Assembly: GCA_036873755.1 (NCBI GenBank)
Contig: JAVTVY010020512.1
Location: 17,920-81,919 of the forward strand
Reading direction: 5' to 3'
Origin: Hanleya hanleyi
Taxonomy: Eukaryota; Mollusca; Polyplacophora; Lepidopleurida; Hanleyidae
DNA: 64,000 nucleotides
Shown: positions 52,901-62,480 of the stretch, one piece after another
Layout: each line of letters opens with the position of its first letter
Numbering within the stretch: the stretch's first letter is position 1
Translations under genes and position numbers: made by a program
Notes under the pieces: model-generated
Databases searched by the model: none
Seen by the model: the letters and a program-made list of their open reading frames with translations, nothing else
Told to the model about the DNA's origin: nothing

Positions 52901-54501
52901 AACATGTTTCGAACCAGGATATTGTGTCCGATTAGAGAGCTCTGAGATGTTAGCAAGAGAGGTCAGTAACAGCAGAACCGTCAATGTTCAGGTCATTGAG
53001 ACAGAATATTGTGTCAGTTTACAGAGAGTTTTGATGATGTTAGGGAGCTTCTTGAAATTAGGAACTGAGTTCCCTGGTAAGGATGGCATATGCCGGTTAT
53101 TCAAATGGGATACACCATGCCCAGTTTGGTGTTCTGATCTGGATGGATTAGAGTTCCAGTTGGAATGGCATAGGCCATTCCCCTCATGCCGCTGCATGGT
53201 ATGGCATAAGCCATCCTTTGTCTGCCGAGTTCCAAACTGTATGGCATGGAGTTCCCAGGAGTTCCAACACGGCACACCATGCCACTCTGTTTGGAATGCC
53301 TTATGCCAGTTCCTAGTATGCCCCAATTTCAAGAAGCTTCCTTAGCAAGTGACGTCAGTAACAGCGTGACTGTCAACAGGGCATTGGGACAAAACATTGT
53401 TAGTTTACAGAGAGTTTTGATGATGTTAGCAAGTGAGGTCAGTAACAGCATAACTGTCAACAGATCATTCGGACAGAATATTGTGTCAGTTTACAGAGTT
53501 TTGATGATGTTAGCAAGTGAGGTCAGTAACAGCATAACTGTCAATAGGTCATTGGAACAGAATATTGTGTCAGTTTACAGGGAGTTTTGATGATGTTAGC
53601 AAGTGAGGTCAGTAACAGCTTAACTGTCAACAGGTCATTGGGACAGAATATTGTGTCAGTTTACAGAGAGTTTTATGATGTTAGCAAGTGACGTCAGTAA
53701 CAGCATAACTGTCAACAGGTCATGTATTGGAACAGAATATTGCATCAGTTTACAGAGAGTTTTGATGATGTTAGCAAGTGAAGTCAGTAACAGGCGACAG
53801 AGAATTTGTTTTTAGGGGGGGGACCAAAATTTCTACATTCATTATTTTGCAAAGCAAACATTTTCTGTAATATGTATAAATAATCCCGATGAAGAATTAA
53901 ACCCTTGATTCAGCTATAGTATAAAATTCAATAAACATCTGGGCAGCTTTATTTATCAAGTTGCCTGTTCTTTATATCCATCAGACAGCCATCTGTTATT
54001 ACACAACTTGCCAATCAGGACTGGTAAGCTTAAGCTCAGTGCTTTAACCATGGTGTCATGATAATAAACTGGTAGATAATGGTGTCATGCTAATAAACTA
54101 GTAGATAACGGGTGAGGATGGAGACTGTGAGTGTACATGCAGTCAAATGTTTACTTATGTGACATCAACAATTACATGATCAGCAACTAAAGTTACGTCT
54201 GTGTGAATACAGATTTATGTGTACATGTATGTCCACTGTGCATTCAAGTGTGAAAAACAATTGTTTAAACTATTAATTGTGGTTTAAACTATTATATAAA
54301 TCATACATACTTGAATATTTCTTTAACCCACATTATGCTGTAATATTCACCATAAGTTCTATCATGTTTATGAACAAATCGGCCAAGGGCACAGTTGAGA
54401 AAAGTATTTGATGATAAATCTGTGTCAGCCCAGGATCCATTCAGGAATTCACCGACAAGTACATTTTGAAGACAAGTCCTGTTTTGAACTATGTTCAACA
54501 T
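49804..54501 (-). CDS. MRPL21: Mitochondrial ribosomal protein bL21m (last exon not found)
   Basis: This is a large-subunit protein of the mitochondrial ribosome. Four exons join in phase: 54351-54501, 52670-52833, 50628-50680 and 49804-49907, encoding about 157 residues. The L21 core is clear: GRLFAVVHMSGSQFRV, TTEDILVMQ, GDRIRLEK|VLMVGSKDFTL, then RNLVRIEATVIEKT and RRKGYRKFK. Human MRPL21 has about 205 residues and ends in a short conserved tail, which should lie below 49804. I did not find it; the intron runs into a minisatellite and Gypsy fragments. The first exon starts at an ATG with an in-frame stop just upstream and would include the mitochondrial targeting region, but it is not conserved enough to be certain. 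Confidence 0.85.
49970..50627. other. MRPL21 intron, nothing recognised
   Basis: AT-rich with no repeat or coding signal I can name. Confidence 0.4.
50628..50680 (-). CDS. MRPL21: MRPL21 exon 3
   Basis: The 53-base exon encodes VLMVGSKDFTLMGTPIL, with acceptor TTGTTGGCAG and donor CTTGA|GTAAGT. It is too short for ORF calling and was placed by phase and family pattern. Confidence 0.9.
51240..52093 (+). mobile_element. Pearl-like element subfamily D, five core units
   Basis: Units at 157-158-bp spacing carry GCATAACTCCTGAAAAACAC and GAAGTTTCATTGTTGTGAG. The ACRG stretch GGACAGACAGACGGACGG (52019) follows, then a hairpin CTCGGGCAGAATCTGCCCGAG with GGGTAAAAA. It lies in an MRPL21 intron. Confidence 0.85.
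52094..52669. other. MRPL21 intron, nothing firm
   Basis: A short inverted pair TTTCAGCTCGG/CCGAGCTC lies near 52253 and 52313. No gene was recognised. Confidence 0.35.
52670..52833 (-). CDS. MRPL21: MRPL21 exon 2, start of the L21 domain
   Basis: The acceptor GATTTTCACAG and donor GAAAAG|GTAAGA frame VIEKVNESM, GRLFAVVHMSGSQFRV and GDRIRLEK. Confidence 0.9.
52925..53795 (+). repeat. Satellite of about 83 bp, split by a MITE
   Basis: Units read TTTTGATGATGTTAGCAAG, TCAGTAACAGCATAACTGTC and ACAGAATATTGTGTCAG. About six units follow the MITE and one precedes it. A further 1.2-unit fragment occurs at 62376-62480. Confidence 0.85.
53042..53341. mobile_element. MITE of about 300 bp inserted in the 83-bp satellite
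   Basis: The ends GGAGCTTCTTGAAATT and AATTTCAAGAAGCTTCC are inverted repeats. TTAG is present on both sides, where the intact satellite has a single TTAGCAAG. The interior contains several self-complementary GGCATA/TATGCC and GGAACTC/GAGTTCC pairs. Confidence 0.75.
53796..54350. other. MRPL21 intron, nothing firm
   Basis: A short direct repeat, GGTGTCATG with TAATAAACT, occurs at about 54050-54105. No other structure was recognised. Confidence 0.35.
54351..54501 (-). CDS. MRPL21: MRPL21 exon 1 (candidate)
   Basis: 50 codons starting MLNIVQNRTCLQNVLV. The donor TATG|GTGAAT was chosen because it leaves one base, matching the GT that opens exon 2. The later donor TTCAA|GTATGT is out of phase. 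Confidence 0.5.
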
Positions 54502-54539
54502 TTACCCGGAACCTGGGCCCCCACTTTTGATTTAAGGGG

Positions 54540-55050
54540 TCCCGAATTTCCTTGGTCCCCCCCCCCCCCCCCCCCCCCCGCCCACACACACTTACCGGCA
54601 CTCCTAACTGACCATATTCCCACATAAAAATTACAGATAGAGTGCCAGAACGTGTAGTGGTGTGTTGTGCCTCCTATATTTTCCTATATTTTACTCAAAA
54701 TCTCCTATATTTCCGATATTTTGACTTTTTCTCATGAAAAGCTTCACCAATGCTCTGAAATAAGTCAATTTGGCTTGGCAAAATACATTCCCGAAAACAT
54801 AAAAACATTTCAATTCCTTTTTTTTTTAACCAAGCAGCAGAACGGGTCTCCTCAACCACCACAACTATGAACGCATTCAGTGGAAATAATTTTATTAAAC
54901 ACCAAAAAAACTACCAAATTTGGAACAAACAATGCACTAGTGACCTGTCTTACACTTCCTTATTTCCTATATTTTCCTATATTTTATTAAGAAATTTCCT
55001 GTATTTCTCCTATATTTTGGCAAATTTCCTCCTATATTTTCACTGTGAGC
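54540..55050 (+). repeat. C-run and two TCCTATATTTTCC-rich blocks
   Basis: A run of about 20 C is at 54558-54578. CCTATATTTTCCTATATTTTA occurs in blocks near 54670 and 54965, about 295 bp apart. The two blocks could be the two ends of a small unknown element, but there is no other support. Confidence 0.45.
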
Positions 55051-55079
55051 CACTTGCAGGCCTGTGTTTTGTTTGTGTT

Positions 55080-55310
55080 TTAAACCAAGAAGTCAAATGG
55101 AGTCAGGCAAATTCTTCAATTACAATATGTGTTTATGCGAAACAAATGTGAAAATAGAACCATAAATCTATATACATTGTGTTCAGATTTAGTTCCGGAA
55201 AAACGCGTAAAACGCATCTCCAGCAACCTGAAACCCCGGAGCTTCCGGGGCCTAGGCGGCCCCTGGACCCTCGCCTGTCAGGCTCTGAGGACTGCTCATT
55301 TTAGCTTCGT
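55080..55310 (+). repeat. Interspersed repeat of about 230 bp, copy 1 of 3
   Basis: GCGAAACAAATGTGAAAATA and GGGGCCTAGGCGGCCCCTGG are shared in order with 56480-56715 and 56770-57010. Confidence 0.75.
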
Positions 55311-55395
55311 GTAACTGAATCGGTATCATACTGGTTCTAATGTTCCATGATGTAAACGTCATCGGTTTTTTTTATGTTTTTTCATGTGTTAAATA

Positions 55396-55511
55396 TAAAA
55401 ATCGACCATAGAGGTCCATGTCCCCCGCTAGCAGCACCAGTTATGATGGATTACATCCACCATAACTGGCGCTGCTGCTGCGGGGGCCATGGACCTCTAT
55501 GGTCGATTTTT
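55396..55511. repeat. Near-perfect foldback, arms of about 55 bases
   Basis: AATCGACCATAGAGGTCCAT (left) pairs with ATGGACCTCTATGGTCGATT (right), continuing through CCCCCGC/GCGGGGG and CCAGTTATGATGGA/TCCACCATAACTGG around a loop near 55451-55456. Confidence 0.9.
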
Positions 55512-55599
55512 TTTTGTCGATATCTCATATCATTGATAAGAGTGAGATTTGAAAATGGAGATATCGCTGATGAGCTTAACATAATCTAATACAGCGGAT

Positions 55600-56470
55600 G
55601 GCACCCATATTGGATTATGCACATTCATAAAACATAATACATGACTGTCCTCTCACTAAGGTCAAGGGACTCCCCAAGTTTGAAGTAGATCAGTTGAATC
55701 GTACTCCAGCTATTGTCCGGACAAGATTAAACTGCTTAAAATCCAATGAAATCCAGTATGGCCGATGGTGGCCATACTGGATTAAGCATGTCCTTGAAAA
55801 ACAATCCTAATCCTCCTCTCAACAATGTCAAGGCACTCCCCAGGTATGAAGTAGATCGGTTGAATCGTTCTCGGGTTATTGTCCAGACAAGATCCAACTG
55901 CTTATAATCCAATATGGCTGACGGTGGCCATATTAGATTACGCACATTGCTGAAAAACAATCCCAACCGTCCTCTCACCAATGTCAAGGCACACCCAAAG
56001 TTTGAAGTTGATCGGTTAAATCATTCACGAGTTATTGTCCGGACAAGAAAATCTAACATCCAATTGCTTATAATCCAATATGGCTGACGGCGGCCATATT
56101 AGATCACGCACATTGCTGAAAAACAATCCCAACCGTCCTCTCACCAATGTCAAGGCATACCCCAAGTTTGAAGTTGATCGGTTAAATCGTTCACGAGTTA
56201 TTGTCCGGACAAGAAAATCTAAGATCGAACTGCTTATAATCCAAAATGGCTGACGGCGGCCATATTGGATTACGCACATTGCTGAAATTGCTGAAAAACA
56301 ATCCCAACCGTCCTCTCGCCGATGTCAAGGCACACCCCAATTTTGAAGTTGATCGGTTGAATCATTCACGAGTTATTGTCCGGACAAGAAAATCTTACGG
56401 AATTACGGAATCACGGAATTACGGACACCGGTGTTTCTGAGTCCCCCCCCCCCCTACTAAGTAGCGGGGG
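55600..56470 (+). mobile_element. Pearl-like element subfamily E, about five core units
   Basis: Units of about 160 bp carry GTCCTCTCACCAATGTCAAGG and TATTGTCCGGACAAGA. The end has an ACGGAATTACGG-type microsatellite (56397-56425) and then a C-run with CCCCCCTACTAAGTAGCGGGGG, a stem-like end. Relatedness to pearl is by layout. Confidence 0.65.
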
Positions 56471-56479
56471 ACAATGAGA

Positions 56480-56715
56480 AAGTCAAATGGAATCAGGCAT
56501 GAAGTATGATATTTTTAATATCGATGCGTGCTCATAAATGCGAAACAAATGTGAAAATATTACTGTAAATCTGCATACATCATGTTTGAATTTATTTCCG
56601 GGAAAACGCTTAGAACTTATCTCCGGAGATCTTGGACTTCGGAGCTTCCGAGGCCTAGGCGGCCCCTGGACCCTCGCCTGTTGGGCTGTGAGGATTCCCT
56701 TGTATTATCTTTGTG
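56480..56715 (+). repeat. Interspersed repeat of about 230 bp, copy 2 of 3
   Basis: It matches copy 1 from GTCAAATGGA to CCTGGACCCTCGCCTG. Confidence 0.75.
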
Positions 56716-56769
56716 TGAATGAATCGTATCGGTAGCCATATTGAGTTCCCTTCAAAGAACTACATGTAT

Positions 56770-57010
56770 GTTTTAAATATAACTAGAAAGTAAAATGGAT
56801 GCAGGCATGAGGTGCAATGTTTTCAATATCGATGCGTGCTTATAATTGCGAAAAAATCGTGAAAATAGAACCATAAATTTGCATGCAATATGATCAGTCT
56901 TATTTCGAGGCAAAAAGCTCAGAACGCATCTCCAGCGATCTGGGACCATGAAGCTTCTGGGGCCTAGGCGGCACCTGGACCCATGCCAGTTGTGCTGTGA
57001 TAGTACCCCC
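56770..57010 (+). repeat. Interspersed repeat of about 230 bp, copy 3 of 3
   Basis: It is the most diverged copy. It keeps ATCGATGCGTGCT, GAACGCATCTCCAGCG and GGGGCCTAGGCGG. Confidence 0.65.
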
Positions 57011-57861
57011 CACCCCACGTATGTTCCCACGCCACTGATCATATAGCCATGTACTTGCATTAGCATCATCATCACACTAGATCTTCTTAGTTGCTCAAGT
57101 GTCCACATCTTGTATTTAGCCTGTACGTCAACATGAAAAGATAGGACCTGGATGTTCTGATTTTCGAGTAATTGTGTGGGGGGGGGGGGACCAAAATTTT
57201 CCTTGTCTGCTCTTTCGGGGGACCATAATATTTACACATTCAGTCTGGGGGGGACCAAACATTTTTGTGGCCTACTGACCGGAATCCCCCCGGCCCACCC
57301 CCCCTGGTAAAAAATGAACCGTCCCTAATGCAGATTCAATATAGCTGCTAATGAAGTTTTGCAAAACCTAAAACCAAATAAACGCTTGAAAAGGAAACAT
57401 CGTTGTTGTTGCGTTTTGGTCAAAACAATAACTTGAAATTTCTTGTCTGCTCACTCCAAGTCCCTAGCCCATCTACTTGATGACAAACTGCGCATTTGCA
57501 TTATATTTATCGGCATCAATGAGCCAGGGAAATGTGTTAGTCCATGCTTGCGATAACTATGTCAGATTTGCGTTTTTATCAACCCAACTGGTGACGGTGA
57601 CGGATCTCGCTGGTTTCTCTTTCGCGGGTCACATAACACTTGCCAGTCGGCCGGCAGTTGGTTTATCGTCATCCCTCGATTCTTCGCTGTCTGAATCCGA
57701 CGTATATGACTATACGTTTTCCTTGCTGAAGAAATCTATCAATAATAGGTCTCGTTCGTATTGACATCTTGCCGCTTTGTAAATTAGACTAGTACCCTTC
57801 CACTGCGCATGACCCGCTATCGCTAAGCTTGTGGACCAGTATCTAATAATGAAAAGACGTA
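57011..57861. other. Unassigned; possible coding frame at 57477-57764
   Basis: A plus-strand frame of 95 codons has no family match. The opposite strand reads TSDSDSEESRDDD, equally unproven. G-runs with GGGGGGACCAAAAT at about 57180-57260 look like repeat debris, and a similar AGGGGGGGGACCAAAAT lies near 53815. Confidence 0.3.
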
Positions 57862-58005
57862 ATGGCGGCCAAATTTGAGCCCATACCTTCAACATGGAGT
57901 GTTTATAAAATGGCTCGATGCATAGAGGAAATGCTACAGATCAATGTGAAAACTATCGCTCAAGATATGCGTCTGTTTCATCTTGCTTTAGGATTTGATA
58001 ACTGA
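57862..58005 (+). CDS. Small open frame with a good start context, hypothetical
   Basis: CGTAATGGCGGCC opens a 47-codon frame, MAAKFEPIPSTWSVYKMAR to DMRLFHLALGFDN. It is likely either a small protein or the first coding exon of a gene running right; a weak donor, CAAT|GTGAAA, lies inside. The family is not recognised. Confidence 0.35.
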   Translation: MAAKFEPIPSTWSVYKMARCIEEMLQINVKTIAQDMRLFHLALGFDN

Positions 58006-58079
58006 TGATGTTATATAATGATTGTTTCTTTTATCGACCTTCAGTTCGGCCTTGTCAAGAACAGGCTGTACAGCTTGAC

Positions 58080-58220
58080 GAGAGTGTCTGTGGGTCCGCG
58101 TCAGTCCGTAACGTCACAGCAGAATTTTTTTACACGTCACAATACGACGTTATAATGGAATTGTTAATCCGATTGTTGCATAACGTCACAAATACACGTC
58201 AACAGGTCATGACATCGCCG
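58080..58220 (+). promoter_or_regulatory. Cluster of CRE half-sites
   Basis: AACGTCAC, CACGTCAC, AACGTCAC, CACGTCAA and TCATGACATC lie within about 130 bases. Confidence 0.35.
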
Positions 58221-58709
58221 CTACAGTGAAGGTCGGCATTATCGTCAATCGGCCCAACGTTATTAGACGACGGCGGCCAGTCTACTTTGTAAATCTCCCG
58301 CAGAGTAAAACCGATCTCCGCGCGGATAGATTGATTTGTTTGGGAATGCTATCGTAGTACCCTTGTGCAGAGAGCTGAGAAACCACATTCTCAGTGGCTT
58401 AATTATCCATTCGGAACTCCCGAGCGGAAATCTACGAAGGGGACTGATTCTACGCTCGGGGGACGACAACATGAATTTCCTATGAATCTCCAGATGTCAC
58501 GCGCCGGAACGGTTTAATACGCATGGCTCCGAAGCCCAATCACTCTCGCAGAAGCCTTAATCCCCGACCAGCAAATATTTCCCTGCGAGTCTCTGATTTA
58601 CGTCAGATATTCTAAAAACTGTTTATTCTTTTCATTCGAAGCACGTTTCAATAGAAAACCATCAGTTTAAATGGTACACACACCACGTATTGGCAAGATA
58701 TAATTCCCG

Positions 58710-58839
58710 TGACGTCACTGACAGTTCCCTGACAGACCGAAACACACGTGACCACGCTCTAGTCCAATATGGCGTCAATGGCCTTCGAGGGACATCTCAA
58801 ACCGGAGATCCCCGAGAAGTTGCGAATGTTAATTATCCG
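58710..58839 (+). CDS. First exon candidate with a full CRE just upstream, hypothetical gene
   Basis: A palindromic TGACGTCA (58710-58717) precedes an ATG (58769) by about 50 bases. The exon, 58769-58839, reads MASMAFEGHLKPEIPEKL then RMLII and ends ATCCG|GTAAAA two bases into a codon. The start context (CAATATGGCG) and the composition look genuine. Any later exons would have to lie to the right, past the LINE and the TTAA-flanked element. I found none and do not recognise the protein. Confidence 0.4.
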
Positions 58840-59140
58840 GTAAAACTGCATACGGTAGTGGGTTGGAAAATCTACGCGCGTGTCAGATGATTCGAGAAAA
58901 CCTGTAGGAACGGGGTTGCCCTCGTTTTCATGTTCATTGCCTTGGATTTCTTCGACTCGAGGGGATTTCCACGTGTTCGACCTCCAACAATCCATAACAA
59001 CTACAACAGCCACGTTTGGTTTTGTTTTTCCACGAGTTTTTGCTTGATTATTTTGTCCTTGGAAAGTACACCGTCTCGGGGATATGCATTAAACATTACT
59101 AATAAAGAATAGCCGTCCCGTTTTTTAACTGGCCGTCTCA
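58840..59140. other. Unassigned sequence before the LINE
   Basis: It continues the putative first intron. GGCCGTCTCAA occurs twice near 59131-59168, close to the LINE's truncated 5' edge. Confidence 0.35.
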
Positions 59141-60147
59141 ATGTCACACACTGAGGTTGGCCGTCTCAAGACAAGATTGCAAGCTAAAGCTGAACACATG
59201 ATAAACCATTTTCATGCTAATTATATGCTTGCTAATGCGAGCAAATTTCAAGGCATCGTTCTTGATCCTAAGGGTACAAACGAAAAACATACTTTCACTT
59301 TTCATGGTACAAATATAGAATCAGAAGATAGTGTTAAACTGCTAGGCATCCACATCGATAATAGATTAAATTTCAATAAGCATGTGGCTGGGCTTTGTAT
59401 GAAAGTTGGACGCCAGATTAATGTCCTCAAACGGCTAGGACCGTATCTTGACCTAGCGAGTAGACTAGCTATTTTTAGATCATTTATACTGTGTAATTTT
59501 AATTACTGTCCATTAGTCCGGCACTCCTGTAGTACCACAGTGCCAAAAAACTAGAAAAATTACAAGAACGCGCCTTGCGTTTTGTTTACCAGGATAATGT
59601 TAGCGATTATCATCATCTACTAAAGAGGGCCGGTCTTTCTAAACTGCATGTACAGCGCCTTAGACTTCTGGCAACAGAGGTTTACAAAATATTACACTGT
59701 GAATGCCCTGCATATAATAGGGACCTGTTTCAAATTAAAAACAACGTTTATCAGCTAAGAAACACGACGAATGTTCACGTACCCAGATGTAGGACAACTA
59801 GATTCGGGCTTCGTTCTATTAAGTACTCGGAGCCACTTTATGGAACTCCCTTGATTCATCTATAAAAGGAGCACTGACACTGAAGGAATTCAGAATTCTA
59901 ATTAGTAAATGGGACGGTGATACTTGCAGATGCACTTTCTGCGATGACCATTAACACAGCTGATGACATGGTCACTCATACGTTTTTATTTTAATTTATT
60001 TTACATGACTGATTTGTGTATATTATTCCTATTTTACAATATTTTAATGGTGTCTTATTGTTCTGTCGGTGAATAGCTCATATTTTGAGCTAATGTTCTC
60101 TGTATGTAAAGACATCCGACTTTAAATAAAATTTATCTTATCTTATC
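59141..60147 (+). mobile_element. 5'-truncated Jockey/CR1-like LINE, 3' end of ORF2, frameshifted
   Basis: It encodes the end of a reverse transcriptase: SKFQGIVLDP, VKLLGIHIDNRLNFNKHV and FILCNFNYCPLV. It then continues LEKLQERALRFVYQDN in another frame after an indel in an A-run (about 59547). It closes with WNSLDSSIKG, KWDGDTCRC and FCDDH after a second shift near 59835, with a stop at 59952. The 3' UTR ends in (TTATC)n. The catalytic part is missing. Confidence 0.85.
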
Positions 60148-60358
60148 TTAAAGGGGAATGTTATCACAATTTTTGAAAGGCTAAAACCAATAAAAAGCAG
60201 TTCCCTGTGGCCTGCTTTATTTTTTAGAATTATTTTCAAAATTTTAGCGATGATGCAATATCCTGAAATACGGCTCCAAAGTGCCTGATTTTTACCCCCA
60301 GTAAATCCGCCGGGAGATTACCCTGTGACGTCACACAGTGAAGCGGCCAGAGTCAAAC

Positions 60359-60649
60359 ATGGCGGATAACACAGACAGCGGTACAAGCTCTGACACAGAT
60401 TCCGATTTCAGCGTTAACCACCTTGAAGACTGTGACGTTGGAGATTATACAGGTCTTGAAACTGAATAGAATGTAGAGGCAGTAAGCGATCATGAAACTA
60501 AAGGAGAAGGAGAATCTATCGAGTCATATAGATTTGAGCCATATGTACAAGCGAATCTGGGGTCAAACTGGGTCAAACTGGGTCGTCCTGATGTCAGGCC
60601 TGTTTCAAGCCTGTGGCAGGCCGTGTCAGGCTGTGGCAGGCCGGTTTAA
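60359..60649 (+). pseudogene. P2X7-ballast-like protein N-terminus, one in-frame stop
   Basis: ACATGGCGGATAAC opens an acidic Ser/Asp region (TSSDTDSDFSVNHLEDCDV). A TAG (60467-60469) follows, and the same frame then continues to ESYRFEPYVQANLGSN and ends at TAA. An acidic Ser-rich start followed by YRFEPY is typical of the invertebrate proteins that share the cytoplasmic ballast domain of P2X7. The zinc-binding core is not present, so only the first part is here. The stop may be a real inactivation or mark a splice region. Confidence 0.5.
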
Positions 60650-61889
60650 ATACACTGATTACATGCTTTATACACGAAATTACAACTATCTGTGGATCTT
60701 ACAATAATATTTATACATTTCTGCTTTTATCTGGCATTTTTTAGGCATAAATCAGTTATTATAATGCACAGGATCGTAAATTTACTCTTCCGTGCTAAAA
60801 AAACTTCTAAATAATATAGCAAAAAGGAAACTAGGCCGGCTTGGCTTATTGTGGATGTCACTATAATATATATATTCATTTAAAATCTACAGATAATTTT
60901 TTATTGTAAGAACATATATGTAGTTATTTACGCCTTTATTTTTATATGTGTGTGTTTATTGACATTGTATGGTTCATTATTTTTCAATTCTTACGGGACG
61001 GACAGATTGTTATACCGTGGCAGGCCGGCTTATTTACATTGCTTACGTGCTTAATTTTATTATGCGTTTGTCAATTATTGTTAGCGATTTGATTTTAAAA
61101 CGAGAGCTAATCCATACCTGTGGATAAGTTCTCTCAAATGAAAACAAAGTTTAAATTCCAAAGGAAGCTATTTGATGTTGAAACAATAACTAACTCACCT
61201 GTGGAGAAGCCCAGTTTATTTCTTTTGGACACCCTGTTGCTGAACGCGCGACGTTAAACCTTAATTCTCTCACTCTCCCTCTTGGACACCCTCACATAAA
61301 AAATTGTTTGCTTCACACCTTTCTGTTAGTTTCAGTTACTCTTCCCGGTGATCAATTTCAATTTATTGTATCAAAAAAATAGAATGTATGTGCTCACATG
61401 GAGATACAAAAAGACACCAAATAATCAGGATAAGCTGGTGCCAGAAGTGAATTTCCTATATACGGGAATAAGTTGATTAAAAGTACATTGATTATTACAG
61501 TTCAGTTAATAGCTGTAAGACGGGGCATATGATGTAGGATTCAGGATTGGCTGTTCGATCACTCCGTGGGACTGATGCAAAACTTCAAGAGTGGAAGATT
61601 AAATCTTCGGTAGAGGAGACGATGGAAGCGATAGAGGAGACGATGGAAGCGGTGTGGGCCCAAACATCCAGGGAGATTTACAGTGCTTGTCTGCGGGAAC
61701 GGTTTGTCGCTTGCCGAGTCCACGAGGTCGGTCGTCCCTGTATAACTCACGCACTCCGGCAGACTGAGGGGTTGTCTACTAGTATTTTCTCTTTCTGATA
61801 AAGATTTATTTGTCTTGATCTTGGAAATAGCTTTCAGTATAGGGGGATATCCACACATTCTTGCCATCTCTGTTGTTGCATAGCTGTCG

Positions 61890-62177
61890 TCAGTCTAGTG
61901 AGCGAAATAAATGCGAGACCATTTCGTTGGCTTTCCCCACGTGTTTTGCACAAATTTCGTCGAATTTCTCCCCGATTTTTTCCCCGTTTGGCCACGAGTG
62001 CAACTTGAATCCATCTCCATTCGTGTTGCTACACCCTCCAACAACACACCAACGAGGTATGATGCTTCCAAAGTACGACAATACAGTCGAAAAATCGAAA
62101 AATATTGGTGCAGATTTTACTTGTTTACGTATGCTGATGCTAATGCTATGGCGGACTGGTTCACTCTGTGACGTCAT
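61890..62177 (-). CDS. THAP-like zinc finger, partial
   Basis: The 95-codon frame holds PRWCVVGGCSNTNGDGF and KLHSWPNGEK, followed by CAKH. The C-x4-C start, the short-sidechain S-N and the W-P fit the N-terminal half of a THAP (C2CH) finger. The second half (C-x2-H-F with its AVPTIF-like end) is not seen, so it may continue in another exon or be lost. The start (ATGACGTCACAG) overlaps a CRE. Confidence 0.5.
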   Translation of the reverse strand: MTSQSEPVRHSISISIRKQVKSAPIFFDFSTVLSYFGSIIPRWCVVGGCSNTNGDGFKLHSWPNGEKIGEKFDEICAKHVGKANEMVSHLFRSLD

Positions 62178-62375
62178 GGGTCAAAGGTCACCGCTTTGAC
62201 AGGCTCGTGGTAGGAACGCGTTTAAATCGCCAAATTTACCGTTTTGAAGTTCGGAGATCAGGGGGAAAACTATATAGTCGATTTCTTATAGTATCAAGGT
62301 ATATATTAACGTTTACATAGGTCCGGCGATAACATTCCCCTTTAAAGACGGCGAGACGCATTGCTGGCTAAACCT

Positions 62376-62480
62376 AATATCAAGTGATGTCAGTAACAGC
62401 ATAACTGTCAACAGGTCATGTATTGGAACAGAATATTGTGTCAGTTTACAGAGTTTTGATGATTTTAGCAAGTGAGGTCA
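62376..62480 (+). repeat. Detached fragment of the 83-bp satellite
   Basis: CAGTAACAGCATAACTGTC and GTCAGTTTACAGAGTTTTGA match the array at 53345-53790, about 9 kb away. Confidence 0.85.

Larger units (their letters stand above)
60152..62341. mobile_element. TTAA-flanked DNA transposon (Kolobok/piggyBac-type ends), 2.19 kb
   Basis: The TIR AGGGGAATGTTATC (14 bases, perfect) is flanked by TTAA at 60148-60151 and 62342-62345. It carries a P2X7-ballast-like N-terminus on the plus strand (60359) and a THAP-like finger on the minus strand (62177), each with a TGACGTCA site by its start. THAP fingers occur in Kolobok transposases. The element inserted at the tail of the LINE, so it is younger than the LINE. 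Confidence 0.75.

Noticed and set aside
54301..54350. Later MRPL21 exon 1 donor at TTCAA|GTATGT
   Set aside because: It ends at phase 2 and cannot join exon 2; the donor at 54350 does.
61547..61867. Opposed open frames inside the TTAA element
   Set aside because: No domain recognised on either strand; a short internal tandem (GAGGAGACGATGGAAGC) keeps the frames open.
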